DNA of 25,165 bases from Lysobacter_K sp043738095 (lineage in GTDB: Bacteria; Pseudomonadota; Gammaproteobacteria; Xanthomonadales; Xanthomonadaceae): NCBI GenBank assembly GCA_043738095.1, contig JAYSZI010000032.1, positions 1 through 25,165 of the forward strand, read 5' to 3'. The notes under the pieces were generated by a model that was not told where the DNA came from, did not search any database, and saw only the letters and a list, made by a program, of their open reading frames with translations. The number at the start of each line of letters is the position of its first letter. The stretch's first letter is position 1. Below are positions 1 through 9,152 of the stretch, in pieces. Made by a program: the position numbers and the translations under genes.

Positions 1-2
1 AG

Positions 3-1667
3 ATCCACTACGACAACGCCGGCAGCGACAGCGGCGAACGCGTGGAAGTGGTCGCCACCGCCGGCGAGAGCCTGACCGGCTATCGGGTCTATCTGTACAA
101 CGGCAGCACGCCGTCGGCCGCGACGTTCTACGACAACGACTTGGTGCCCACCGGCAGCGTGGTCAGTTGCGGGGGCAGCGTGCGCATCGCGACGCTCACT
201 TATCCCGCCAACGGCATCCAGAACGGTCCGCCCGATGGCATCGCCCTGGCCAATGGCGCGGGCGCGCTGGTGCAATTCCTCAGCTACGAAGGCGCGATGA
301 CCGGATCCAACGGTCCGGCCGCGGGCCGCGCCAGCAGCAACCTGGCGGTTTCGGAAAGCGAGTCGAGCGCGGTTGGCACCTCGCTGCAACTCGGTGGCAG
401 CGGCAACAGCTACGGCAATTTCAGCTGGCAAGCGTCGGGCACCCAGACATTCGGTGCGTGCAACCGCAACCAGACGTTCTCGGCGCCCAATCCGCCGCCC
501 GTGGTCACCAGCACCACGCCGACCAATGGCGCGACCGGCTTCCCCGCTGCGGGCAATCTCGCCGTGGGTTTCAGTGAAGCGGTGACGCTGACCAGCGGCG
601 CATTCGCGTTGCAGTGCAGCCAGTCTGGCGCGGTCGCCTTGACCCATCCGAGCAGCGGCACCAACTTCTCGATCTCGACCAACACCGCCCTGTTCGCCAG
701 CGAAACCTGCGCGCTGACAGTGACCGCGGCCAAGGTCAGCGACAGCGGCGGCGCCCGCCCGGCGCAGAACACCGTCGTCAACTTCACCGTCGCCGCCGGC
801 GGCGGTGGCAGCGGCTACTACGCGCGCGTCAACACCAGCAGCGCCAGTCAGCTGCGCTGCTCGCTGCACCAGACAATCCGTGGCCACACGGCATACCCGT
901 ACAGCGGTGGCACCACCAATGCCTGGAGCATCCTGGAGATCGCCGACGAGGACCCGAACAACGCCGGCCGCATCCTCGACGTCTACCGCAACCGCAGCTA
1001 CCTCAAGGGCAGCGAGCGTGCCGGCACCGGAACCGGCATCACCTACAACCGCGAGCACACCTGGCCGAATTCGCTCGGCTTCGGCAGTGCCAGTGGCGAT
1101 CTGGGCCTGCCGCACGCGCCGTACACCGACACTCATATGCTGTATTTGAGCGACACCACCTACAACTCCGACCGCGGCAACAAGCCGTACACGGATTGCA
1201 CCGTCGCCGGCGGTTGCGGCGAGCGCGTGACCGAGGCCAACAACGGCAGCGGTGGCGGCAGCGGCGTGTATCCGGGCAACTCGAACTGGGTGAAGGGACC
1301 GGACGGCAATGCCGGCTCGTTCCAGGCCTGGGGCAAGCGCCGCGGCGACCTCGCGCGCGCAGTGCTGTACATGGCGATCCGCTACGAGGGCGGCCGCGAC
1401 GTCAACACCAACCAGTCCGAGCCCGACCTGGAGCTCACTGACGACCGCAGCAAGATCGTGATCACCTCAGCCTCGCCGGCGTACATGGGCTTGCTGTCGT
1501 CCCTGCTGGCCTGGCACAACGCCGACCCGCCGGACGCAGCCGAGCGCGAGCGCAACGAGGTGATCTTCAGCTTCCAGGGCAATCGCAACCCGTTTATCGA
1601 TCACCCCGAGTGGGCGACGTCGTCGTTGCTGACCTCGGCCAAGCCGGCGACCTGCCAACTCAATTGA
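3..1667 (+). CDS. Secreted endonuclease I-family nuclease with lamin-tail-like and Ig-like domains (5' partial)
   Basis: The reading frame is open from the first bases, so the start and any signal peptide lie outside the window; 554 codons are visible. The first ~145 residues (IHYDNAGSDSGERVEV onward) resemble the lamin-tail-like module often placed before secreted nucleases. Residues ~160-265 look like a bacterial Ig-like domain (TSTTPTNGATGFPAAG, then GNLAVGFSEAV). A Gly-rich linker follows. The C-terminal ~270 residues are the endonuclease I fold (Pfam Endonuclease_1): REHTWPNS with the predicted general-base His at visible residue 352, then DTHMLYLSD and TYNSDRGN with a likely metal-ligand Asn at 388. 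Such enzymes are Mg-dependent, non-specific periplasmic or extracellular nucleases, often disulfide-stabilised; several Cys are present. It is probably a nutrient-scavenging or biofilm DNase, but substrate (DNA or RNA) cannot be told here. It ends at TGA just before a terminator. Confidence 0.88.
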   Translation: MHYDNAGSDSGERVEVVATAGESLTGYRVYLYNGSTPSAATFYDNDLVPTGSVVSCGGSVRIATLTYPANGIQNGPPDGIALANGAGALVQFLSYEGAMTGSNGPAAGRASSNLAVSESESSAVGTSLQLGGSGNSYGNFSWQASGTQTFGACNRNQTFSAPNPPPVVTSTTPTNGATGFPAAGNLAVGFSEAVTLTSGAFALQCSQSGAVALTHPSSGTNFSISTNTALFASETCALTVTAAKVSDSGGARPAQNTVVNFTVAAGGGGSGYYARVNTSSASQLRCSLHQTIRGHTAYPYSGGTTNAWSILEIADEDPNNAGRILDVYRNRSYLKGSERAGTGTGITYNREHTWPNSLGFGSASGDLGLPHAPYTDTHMLYLSDTTYNSDRGNKPYTDCTVAGGCGERVTEANNGSGGGSGVYPGNSNWVKGPDGNAGSFQAWGKRRGDLARAVLYMAIRYEGGRDVNTNQSEPDLELTDDRSKIVITSASPAYMGLLSSLLAWHNADPPDAAERERNEVIFSFQGNRNPFIDHPEWATSSLLTSAKPATCQLN

Positions 1668-1698
1668 TTTAAGGCCGGGCAGCTAGCCGCCTGCAGCG

Positions 1699-1728
1699 AG
1701 CCCGGGCCCTGAGCGGTCCGGGCTTTTT
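1699..1728 (+). terminator. Rho-independent terminator after the endonuclease gene
   Basis: AGCCCGG (1699-1705) pairs with CCGGGCT (1718-1724), extended inward by a G-U and two C-G pairs, and is followed by a run of T ending at 1728. It lies 32 nt after the nuclease stop and isolates it from cutA. Confidence 0.85.
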
Positions 1729-1758
1729 GTTTGCGCGGCGGTCGCTATGCAGCCTGCC

Positions 1759-1766
1759 GCTACAAT
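1759..1766 (+). promoter_or_regulatory. Candidate cutA promoter -10 (GCTACAAT)
   Basis: TACAAT at 1761-1766 sits between the upstream terminator and cutA. I see no convincing -35 box. Only six bases separate it from the cutA ATG, so normal initiation would start at or next to the A of the ATG. The octamer GCTACAAT recurs before aroQ and purH. Confidence 0.5.
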
Positions 1767-1772
1767 TCGCCC

Positions 1773-2111
1773 ATGCCTGTCCCGCCCGCGTCTGTTCTGA
1801 TTGTTTACTGCACCTGCCCAGACACCACGATCGCCGATGCGCTGGCGCAGGCGTTGGTGTCCGAGCGCCTTGCCGCCTGCGTCAACGTGCTGCCCGGCGT
1901 GCGCTCGACTTACCGCTGGCAGGGCCAGGTCGAGTCCGGCGCCGAGGTGCTGTTGCTGATCAAGACCACGTCCGACCGCCTCGACGCGCTGTCGGCGCGC
2001 GTGGCGACGCTACATCCCTATGAACTGCCGGAAGTGATTGCGGTCGAAGCCCTTGGCGGCCTCGCCCCATACCTCGACTGGGTGGCCGAACAGACGCGAA
2101 CCCATGACTGA
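1773..2111 (+). CDS. cutA: Divalent-cation tolerance protein CutA
   Basis: A 112-residue protein, the usual CutA length (a small trimeric PII-like ferredoxin fold). It has the family core: VYCTCPD at the N-terminus (Cys13, Cys15), ERLAACVNVLPG, YRWQG, EVLLLIKT, and the signature HPYELPE at residues 81-87 followed by a strand ending in the aromatic YLDWV. The role in copper or divalent-cation tolerance is family knowledge; the biochemical function remains unsettled. I chose the ATG at 1773 because family alignment begins there and an upstream TTG start at 1731 would add a non-conserved segment lying on the terminator. The stop overlaps the dsbD start by 8 nt, so the two are probably translationally coupled. 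The cutA-dsbD pairing is also seen in E. coli. Confidence 0.93.
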   Translation: MPVPPASVLIVYCTCPDTTIADALAQALVSERLAACVNVLPGVRSTYRWQGQVESGAEVLLLIKTTSDRLDALSARVATLHPYELPEVIAVEALGGLAPYLDWVAEQTRTHD

Positions 2112-4611
2112 TTCCGATAGTTCCGGCGTTGCCTCCACGCGCCAGCGCCGGGCAGGCGGCCTGTTCGCCACGCTCGCGTTGGCCGCGGCGCTGTTCGCCA
2201 CACCCGCCATTGCGATCGACGAAGCCGACCTGCTGCCCGTCGACCGGGCGTTCGTACTCGCGGCCGACGCCGACGCGCCAGACAGCATCGCGATCCGCTG
2301 GCAGATCGCCGACGGCTACTACCTGTACAAGCACCGCATCAGTGTGCAGTCCGATGCCGGCTTCGCCGCTCGGCCGCTGCAGTTGCCCAAGGGCAAGGCG
2401 TATACCGACGAGTTCTTTGGCAAGGTGGAGACCTACCGCGGCACCCTGGTCGCGACGCTGCCCGGCCGCGCCAGCGGGGCGCGCACCACGCTCAAGATCA
2501 AGTACCAGGGCTGCGCCGACGCCGGCATCTGCTACCCGCCGCAGACGCGCACGCTGACGGTGGCGCTGCCGGGGGCGGCCTCAGTCGCGACCCCTGCCCG
2601 CAATGGCACGGATGGCCTCGCGGCCGCTCCGGCGGTTCCGTTCCGCAGCGGTTCGCCACCGTCGAGCGGCGCGAATCCTTTTGCTGGAAATCGCCTGCTC
2701 CCCCCCGCACCGGGCATCGATGCGGCGCCATTGCCGGCGGAGCGCGCATTCGGTTTCGAGGCGATCGCCGGTGACGGCAACACCTTGCTGCTGCGCTTTA
2801 CCCCGGCGCCTGGCTACTACTTGTATCGCGACAAGACCACGTTCGCGCTGGATGCACGCGGGCGTAGCGCCGGAATGGTCCTCGGTCGGCCGCAATGGCC
2901 GCGCGGCAGCGCGCACCAGGACGAGTACTTCGGAAACACCACCGTCTATTTCGATCAGATCGACGTCACCCTGCCGCTGCAACGCAGCCATGCCGGGCCC
3001 ACCGAACTCGCGTTGACCGCGGGCTTCCAAGGTTGTCAGACCGACGGCATCTGCTATCCGCCGATGACCCGCACGGTGGAGGTGGCGCTGCCTTTGGGCA
3101 GGGTGGCTGCTCCGGCCGTCGCAGGTGTGTCTGCGATCGCCAGCGACACCGCTGGCGTACAAGCCGGCGCCGCAGAGGCTGCTAACCCTGCCGCCGGGGG
3201 CGCGGCGGTGGTGGGAGGAAATGCCGCGCCTACAGCCGCCATCGCGATGCCAGGCCCAACAGCCTCGGTCAAATCCGCTTTTCCAGGTCCTGGAGCGAAC
3301 GCCGTCGCGCCCGAGCAAGCCGAAGACAGCCGCTTGGTAGCCGCGTTACTGGGACCGAACCGCTGGTGGGCGTTGCTGAGTTTCTTCGGTTTCGGCCTGC
3401 TGCTCGCGTTTACTCCGTGCGTGTTGCCGATGATTCCGATCCTGTCGGGCCTGATCGCCGGTCACGGTCCTGGGCTCGGCGCGAGGCGCGCCTTTGCGCT
3501 GTCGTTCGTGTACGTGCTGGCCAATGCGCTGGTGTTCACCGTCGCGGGCGTGGTCGCGGGGCTGCTTGGCGCCAATCTGCAGATCGCGTTCCAGAACCCT
3601 TGGGTGATTGCGGCGTTCGCGGCGTTGTTCGTGGCTCTGGCTTTGTCGAGTTTCGGCCTGTTCGAACTACAGCTGCCTAGCGCATTGCGTAGCCGGCTCG
3701 GCGCGCTCAGTGACCAGCAACGCGGCGGGTCGTGGGTGGGGGTGGCGGTGATGGGGGCGCTGTCGGCCTTGATCGTCGGCCCATGCGTCGCCCCGCCGCT
3801 GGCCGCGGCCGTGCTGTACATCGGCCAGACCCAGGATCCGGTGTTTGGCGGCGCGGCCTTGTTCCTGCTCGCGATGGGAATGGGAGTACCGCTGATCGCG
3901 TTCGGCGTGGCCGCGGGCAAGGGGCTGCCCACCAGCGGGCCGTGGATGGTGGCTGTGCAGCGCGCGTTCGGCTTCGTGTTCCTCGGCCTGGCGGTGTGGA
4001 TGCTGTCGCGGGTGCTGCCACCGGCCCTCAGTCTGGCGCTGTGGGGCGCATTGCTGTTCGGCGCCGCGGCCCTACTCGCGCTGGCTGCGAGCAAGCCCAC
4101 TGCGCGTGACGGCGTGCGGGCGCTGGGTTGGACCACCGCACTGCTACTGGGTTTGGCCGGCACCGCGCAGGTGATAGGCGCCTTGGCCGGCAGCCACGAT
4201 CCGCTGCAGCCGCTGGCCGGGCTGCGCGACGGCGGCACCCACCGCGCCGAGTTGCCGTTCCGCAAGATCAAGTCGCTGGCCGACCTCGACCGGGAAGTGG
4301 CCGCGGCCCACGCGGCCGGGCAACCGCTGATGCTCGACTTCTATGCGGACTGGTGCGTGTCCTGCAAGGAAATGGAGAAGTACACATTCCCCGATCCCAC
4401 CGTGCATACCGCGCTGGCCGGTTTCGTGTTGCTCAAGGCGGACGTAACCGCGAATGACGACCTCGATCAGGCTTTGATGCAGCGATTGGGCATCATTGGC
4501 CCACCAGCTACCTTGTTTTATCTCGACGGTGTCGAACGTCGCCCCTCGCGTTTGTTCGGTTTTGAAAACGCCCCTAAGTTCGTCGGACGCGCCAATGGCG
4601 CGCGGCGCTGA
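2104..4611 (+). CDS. dsbD: Thiol:disulfide interchange protein DsbD with tandem alpha domains
   Basis: An inner-membrane protein of 835 residues that carries electrons from cytoplasmic thioredoxin to periplasmic thiol proteins. A signal peptide lies at residues ~20-37 (LFATLALAAALFATPAIA). Two homologous DsbD-alpha domains follow: about 36-160 with Cys137/Cys143 and about 215-335 with Cys311/Cys317, each in a GC-x5-CYPP motif with the Cys pair six residues apart, as in E. coli Cys103/Cys109. Ala/Pro/Gly-rich linkers come after each. The transmembrane beta domain (~420-695) has FTPCVLP (Cys439) and GPCVAPP (Cys561). The C-terminal gamma thioredoxin domain has WCVSC (Cys751/Cys754). All expected cysteines are present. 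E. coli DsbD is about 565 residues with one alpha domain, so the extra length is the duplicated alpha domain and linkers. Start ATG 2104 gives a clean signal peptide and overlaps cutA by 8 nt. Confidence 0.95.
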   Translation: MTDSDSSGVASTRQRRAGGLFATLALAAALFATPAIAIDEADLLPVDRAFVLAADADAPDSIAIRWQIADGYYLYKHRISVQSDAGFAARPLQLPKGKAYTDEFFGKVETYRGTLVATLPGRASGARTTLKIKYQGCADAGICYPPQTRTLTVALPGAASVATPARNGTDGLAAAPAVPFRSGSPPSSGANPFAGNRLLPPAPGIDAAPLPAERAFGFEAIAGDGNTLLLRFTPAPGYYLYRDKTTFALDARGRSAGMVLGRPQWPRGSAHQDEYFGNTTVYFDQIDVTLPLQRSHAGPTELALTAGFQGCQTDGICYPPMTRTVEVALPLGRVAAPAVAGVSAIASDTAGVQAGAAEAANPAAGGAAVVGGNAAPTAAIAMPGPTASVKSAFPGPGANAVAPEQAEDSRLVAALLGPNRWWALLSFFGFGLLLAFTPCVLPMIPILSGLIAGHGPGLGARRAFALSFVYVLANALVFTVAGVVAGLLGANLQIAFQNPWVIAAFAALFVALALSSFGLFELQLPSALRSRLGALSDQQRGGSWVGVAVMGALSALIVGPCVAPPLAAAVLYIGQTQDPVFGGAALFLLAMGMGVPLIAFGVAAGKGLPTSGPWMVAVQRAFGFVFLGLAVWMLSRVLPPALSLALWGALLFGAAALLALAASKPTARDGVRALGWTTALLLGLAGTAQVIGALAGSHDPLQPLAGLRDGGTHRAELPFRKIKSLADLDREVAAAHAAGQPLMLDFYADWCVSCKEMEKYTFPDPTVHTALAGFVLLKADVTANDDLDQALMQRLGIIGPPATLFYLDGVERRPSRLFGFENAPKFVGRANGARR

Positions 4612-4646
4612 CTGCCAAGCTGCTTGAGCGCGCGCGTGCGAACACC

Positions 4647-5270
4647 ATGAAATCCGCCGCCCGGATCGTGCTGGTCGCGCTGGCCGCGGGCGTGCTCGGC
4701 GTTGCGCTCAGCCTGTGGACTTCCGGCCCAGGTCCGCTGCTCGGCCCGACCCTGCGCAGCGAAATCGGCCAGCGCGCGCTGCATGCACTGGCCTCCTCGC
4801 GCGCGCCTCCATCGCCGCCGGGCCTCACGATCGCCCGGCGCGGCGAGCCGATGCCGCTTCTGACCGTGCCAGATCTCGCCGGCACGAAGGTCGTCCTGCC
4901 CACCGCCTATGCCGGTCGCCCACTGCTGATCAATTTCTGGGCCAGCTGGTGTGCGCCATGCCTGAGGGAAATGCCGGAATTGGACCGCTATGCGCGTCTT
5001 CAGGCCGCAAGCAGTCCGCAAGTGATCGGGATCGCGCTCGACAACGGCAATGACGTCCGCGCATTCCTGCAGCGCACCCCCGTCGCCTACCCGATCCTGC
5101 TGGATGTCCCCGGCCCGCGCGACAGCGGCGTGCAATTGGGCAACGCCAGGGGCGTTTTGCCCTACAGCGTCCTGATCGGCGCCGACGGCCGCGTACGCAA
5201 GCAGAAGCTGGGACCCTTCCAGCCGGGGGAAATCGAGGCCTGGGCCGACGCAGTGCCCGCCAACCCGTAG
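4647..5270 (+). CDS. TlpA/ResA-like membrane-anchored thioredoxin
   Basis: A 207-residue protein with one N-terminal hydrophobic segment (residues ~5-25, signal anchor) and a periplasmic thioredoxin-like AhpC/TlpA domain. The active site is FWASWCAPCLREMPEL, with the redox pair Cys102/Cys105. GVLPYSVLIGADG supplies the cis-Pro loop typical of the fold. It begins 35 nt after dsbD on the same strand, so it is likely co-transcribed and reduced by DsbD. Known roles of such partners are cytochrome c maturation (CcmG/DsbE, ResA) or general reduction of periplasmic thiols. I see no cytochrome-maturation genes nearby, so the specific substrate is left open. The long Pro-rich stretch before the domain (residues ~50-65) is probably a spacer from the membrane. 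Confidence 0.88.
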   Translation: MKSAARIVLVALAAGVLGVALSLWTSGPGPLLGPTLRSEIGQRALHALASSRAPPSPPGLTIARRGEPMPLLTVPDLAGTKVVLPTAYAGRPLLINFWASWCAPCLREMPELDRYARLQAASSPQVIGIALDNGNDVRAFLQRTPVAYPILLDVPGPRDSGVQLGNARGVLPYSVLIGADGRVRKQKLGPFQPGEIEAWADAVPANP

Positions 5271-5577
5271 CGCCGAGGTCTGCTCGCTGCTTCTGCTGGC
5301 GCCACCCAGCCCGGCTGCCCGCCTGCCATCTTCGTGGCAACCGCCCGATTAAAAAGCGAAGTTGGTCCGGCTGCTCGCCCCGGCCAGACAAGCCGCGCCA
5401 AAGCTACCGCTACAATTTCCGCGACGGCCGCCAAGCGCGCCCAGCGCCAAAATGTTTAGAGCAGCCACTCCAACAACGGCTTATTGCCGAGTAACGTCGC
5501 CGATATGGCAGTCAAATTCTAGACACGGCCGCCGAGCTGACGCACACTGCCCACTTTTCCGCACCGGTCCGGCCTCT
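5271..5577 (+). other. Intergenic region upstream of aroQ
   Basis: 307 nt with no convincing independent gene. The main signal is GCTACAAT at 5409-5416, a candidate -10. From it the aroQ leader would be about 155 nt. The aroQ frame stays open upstream to at least 5362, with an in-frame ATG at 5452, but family alignment does not support an N-terminal extension. I see no terminator after the thioredoxin gene. Confidence 0.5.
5409..5416 (+). promoter_or_regulatory. Candidate promoter -10 (GCTACAAT) upstream of aroQ
   Basis: TACAAT at 5411-5416 in the same CCGCTACAATT context as the cutA site. No good -35 is visible. It could drive aroQ-accB-accC. Confidence 0.45.
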
Positions 5578-6045
5578 ATGGCGAAGCTCCTGGTTCTGCA
5601 CGGCCCCAACCTCAATCTGCTCGGCGAACGCGAGCCCGGCATTTACGGCCGCACCACCCTGCCCGCGATCGACCATGCGCTGCAGATCGATGCGCAATCC
5701 GCCGGTCACACCCTGGAGAGCCTGCAGTCCAATGCCGAGCACGTGCTGATCGAGCGCGTCCATGCCGCGCGCACCGACGGCACCGCGATCATCCTGATCA
5801 ATCCCGCCGGGCTCACCCACACGAGCGTCGTGCTGCGAGATGCTCTGGCCGCCGTGTCGCTGCCGTACATCGAAATCCATTTATCCAACCCGCACGCGCG
5901 CGAGCCGTTCCGCAGACACAGCTACTTCAGCGATCTGGCCATTGGCGTGATCTCCGGTTTCGGTGCCGACAGTTATCGCTTTGCGATGGAAGCCGCGCTG
6001 GCCTGGCTCGATAAACATGCCGCAGCGCGCTCAAGCCGATCCTGA
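5578..6045 (+). CDS. aroQ: Type II 3-dehydroquinate dehydratase
   Basis: 155 residues, the normal length of the dodecameric type II enzyme that converts 3-dehydroquinate to 3-dehydroshikimate in the cytoplasm (shikimate pathway to aromatic amino acids). It starts with the canonical LVLHGPNLNLLGEREP. Catalytic positions match the family: Tyr23 (GIYG), Asn75 and His81 (INPAGLTHTS), His101 (EIHLSNPHAREPF) and Arg108. ATG 5578 places the first strand at the terminus, as in homologues; its Shine-Dalgarno is weak. It lies 66 nt upstream of accB. The aroQ-accB-accC order is widespread in proteobacteria and suggests one transcript. Confidence 0.96.
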   Translation: MAKLLVLHGPNLNLLGEREPGIYGRTTLPAIDHALQIDAQSAGHTLESLQSNAEHVLIERVHAARTDGTAIILINPAGLTHTSVVLRDALAAVSLPYIEIHLSNPHAREPFRRHSYFSDLAIGVISGFGADSYRFAMEAALAWLDKHAAARSSRS

Positions 6046-6111
6046 AGCCACTTTTACCTTTCCCATTTCCACCCGCCCTGGACCGGGCGCCACAACCTGA
6101 GAGGCCCGCGA

Positions 6112-6591
6112 ATGGACCTGCGCAAAATCAAGAAGCTGATCGATCTGCTGGAAGAGTCGAATCTGGCGGAAATCGAGATCAAGGAAGGCGAGGAGTCGGT
6201 CCGGCTGGCACGCACCCCGCGCGGAAGTTACGCGATGCCGCCACCGATGCCGCACGCCGCCCCGCCGCCACCGCAGCCGGCGCCGACGATGCCGATGCAG
6301 TCGCCGACCGAGGCCGCTACCGGCGGACATAGCAAACCGCAGTCCGATATGCCCGAAGGCCACGTCGTGCGCGCGCCGATGGTCGGCACGTTTTACACCT
6401 CGCCGGCACCGGACAAGCCGGTGTTCGTTACCGTCGGCCAGGCGGTCAAGCAGGGTGAGACGCTGGGCATCATCGAGGCGATGAAGATGTTCAATCCGAT
6501 TGAGGCCGATGTCTCGGGCACCGTGCTCAAGGTGATGGCCAACAGTGGCCAGCCGGTCGAGTTCGACCAGCCGCTGTTCGTGATTGGTTGA
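6112..6591 (+). CDS. accB: Biotin carboxyl carrier protein of acetyl-CoA carboxylase
   Basis: A 159-residue carrier subunit that shuttles carboxybiotin between AccC and the AccAD carboxyltransferase in the first step of fatty-acid synthesis. An N-terminal alpha/beta segment (MDLRKIKKLIDLLEES) is followed by a Pro/Ala/Met-rich flexible linker (~residues 40-75). The C-terminal biotinyl domain (~85-159) carries the biotin site EAMKMFN with Lys125 as the modified residue. The second Met of the common MKMM motif is followed by Phe here, a conservative change. A GAGAGG-like ribosome site lies about 10 nt before the ATG. A small stem-loop (CGCCC 6074-6078 with GGGCG 6085-6089) lies in the leader. 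Confidence 0.97.
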   Translation: MDLRKIKKLIDLLEESNLAEIEIKEGEESVRLARTPRGSYAMPPPMPHAAPPPPQPAPTMPMQSPTEAATGGHSKPQSDMPEGHVVRAPMVGTFYTSPAPDKPVFVTVGQAVKQGETLGIIEAMKMFNPIEADVSGTVLKVMANSGQPVEFDQPLFVIG

Positions 6592-6609
6592 GGCGGAAAA
6601 AAGGAAAAA

Positions 6610-6713
6610 GGGAATGGCGGGATTGGGCGCTGCGAATTACCTTCGCGCGAATCCACTGCCCCTGCAGTTCCCGATCCTGATTCCCCGATCCCGCTCCTCA
6701 TTCCCTATTCCCG
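6610..6713 (+). repeat. ATTCCC/GGGAAT short repeat cluster between accB and accC
   Basis: GGGAATGGCGGGATTGGG (6610-6627) is followed, after a spacer, by several degenerate ATTCCC-type units at 6667-6713, ending ATTCCCTATTCCCG. The two arms are in opposite orientation and could pair in the accB-accC transcript. I recall similar ATTCCC/GGGAAT repeats in Xanthomonadales intergenic regions, but could not compare here. Confidence 0.55.
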
Positions 6714-6734
6714 CTTCGCTCTTGAGTAGCCCCC

Positions 6735-8102
<1,368 letters not shown>

Positions 8103-8197
8103 TGGCGCACCCGCCTCTACCGCTACCTGAGAGCGCGGGCGGAGAGGCAACCCGTTTGTGCGTCGTTGAACGAAAGCAGGAATCCAGACTCAAGCCC

Positions 8198-9118
8198 ATG
8201 CCCTACGTCGAGCTCACCCTGCCCTGCACCGAATCCGAGCAGCCGCGTTACGAGCGCGCACTCGAAAATGTCGGCGCGCTCGCCGTCACGCTGACCGATG
8301 CGCATGCCGACGCGCCCGACGAACAGGCGATCTTCGAACCCGGCGTCGGGGAGACGCCGGTGTGGGGTGAAATGGTGCTGACCGCGCTGTTCGCGGCCGA
8401 TACCTCACATGCATTGCTGCTGCATGCGCTGGCCGCGGCCGACGCCGGCCTCGACTGGTCACGCGCGCTGTTCTGCGAGGTCGCCGACCAGGACTGGGAA
8501 CGCGCGTGGATGGACCAGTACGAACCGCTCCAGTTCGGCGCACGGACCTGGATCGTGCCGTGGAACCACGCGTTGCCCCCAGGCGCCGATGCCGCCGACG
8601 CCGCTGTGGTGAGACTGGATCCGGGCCTCGCGTTCGGTTCGGGCACGCACCCGACCACGGCGCTGTGTCTGCAATGGCTGGACGCGCTCGCCGGTGATGG
8701 CACGTTGCGCGGCGCGCGCGTGCTCGATTTCGGCTGCGGCTCCGGCATTCTTGCGCTCGCCGCGCTCAAACTCGGCGCGGCGCGCGCGGTTGGCGTCGAC
8801 AACGATCCGCAGGCGTTGCTCGCAACCGACGATAACGCGCAACGCAACGGCGTCGGCGATCGCCTCACGGTGTCCCTGCCCGACGACGAACCCATCGCGA
8901 CCTACCCCGTCGTGGTCGCCAATATCCTGGCCAAGGCACTGATCGCGCTCGCCGACACGCTGACTGCGCGGGTGGCGCCGGGTGGGCAGTTGGCAATGTC
9001 GGGCATCCTTGCCGGCCAGGAACACGACGTCATCGCCCGCTACGAAGGCGCGTTCGCGCAGTTGCGGGCCGAGCGCCTCGACGACTGGATGCGCGTGACC
9101 GGCGTGCGTCGCGGCTGA
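8198..9118 (+). CDS. prmA: Ribosomal protein L11 methyltransferase
   Basis: A 306-residue class I SAM-dependent methyltransferase that trimethylates ribosomal protein L11 (E. coli 293 residues). The N-terminal L11-recognition domain covers residues ~1-100 (MPYVELTLPC; WERAWMDQY). The catalytic domain contains DPGLAFGSGTHPTT, the SAM-binding LDFGCGSGILALAALKLGA, the acidic VGVDNDPQA, and the catalytic-loop VVANILAKAL. I chose ATG 8198 because MPYVEL is the family start; the frame is open upstream into accC, but that sequence is not PrmA-like. It is 95 nt after accC on the same strand; accC-prmA adjacency is common in gammaproteobacteria. Confidence 0.96.
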   Translation: MPYVELTLPCTESEQPRYERALENVGALAVTLTDAHADAPDEQAIFEPGVGETPVWGEMVLTALFAADTSHALLLHALAAADAGLDWSRALFCEVADQDWERAWMDQYEPLQFGARTWIVPWNHALPPGADAADAAVVRLDPGLAFGSGTHPTTALCLQWLDALAGDGTLRGARVLDFGCGSGILALAALKLGAARAVGVDNDPQALLATDDNAQRNGVGDRLTVSLPDDEPIATYPVVVANILAKALIALADTLTARVAPGGQLAMSGILAGQEHDVIARYEGAFAQLRAERLDDWMRVTGVRRG

Positions 9119-9152
9119 CCGCGGCGCGCGCGGGCATGGTTGAATAACCGCC

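Noticed and set aside
3180..3290. Repeat-like GC-rich stretch in dsbD suggesting an inserted repeat element
   Set aside because: It stays in frame and encodes a normal Ala/Pro/Gly linker before the membrane domain; no clear palindromic unit.
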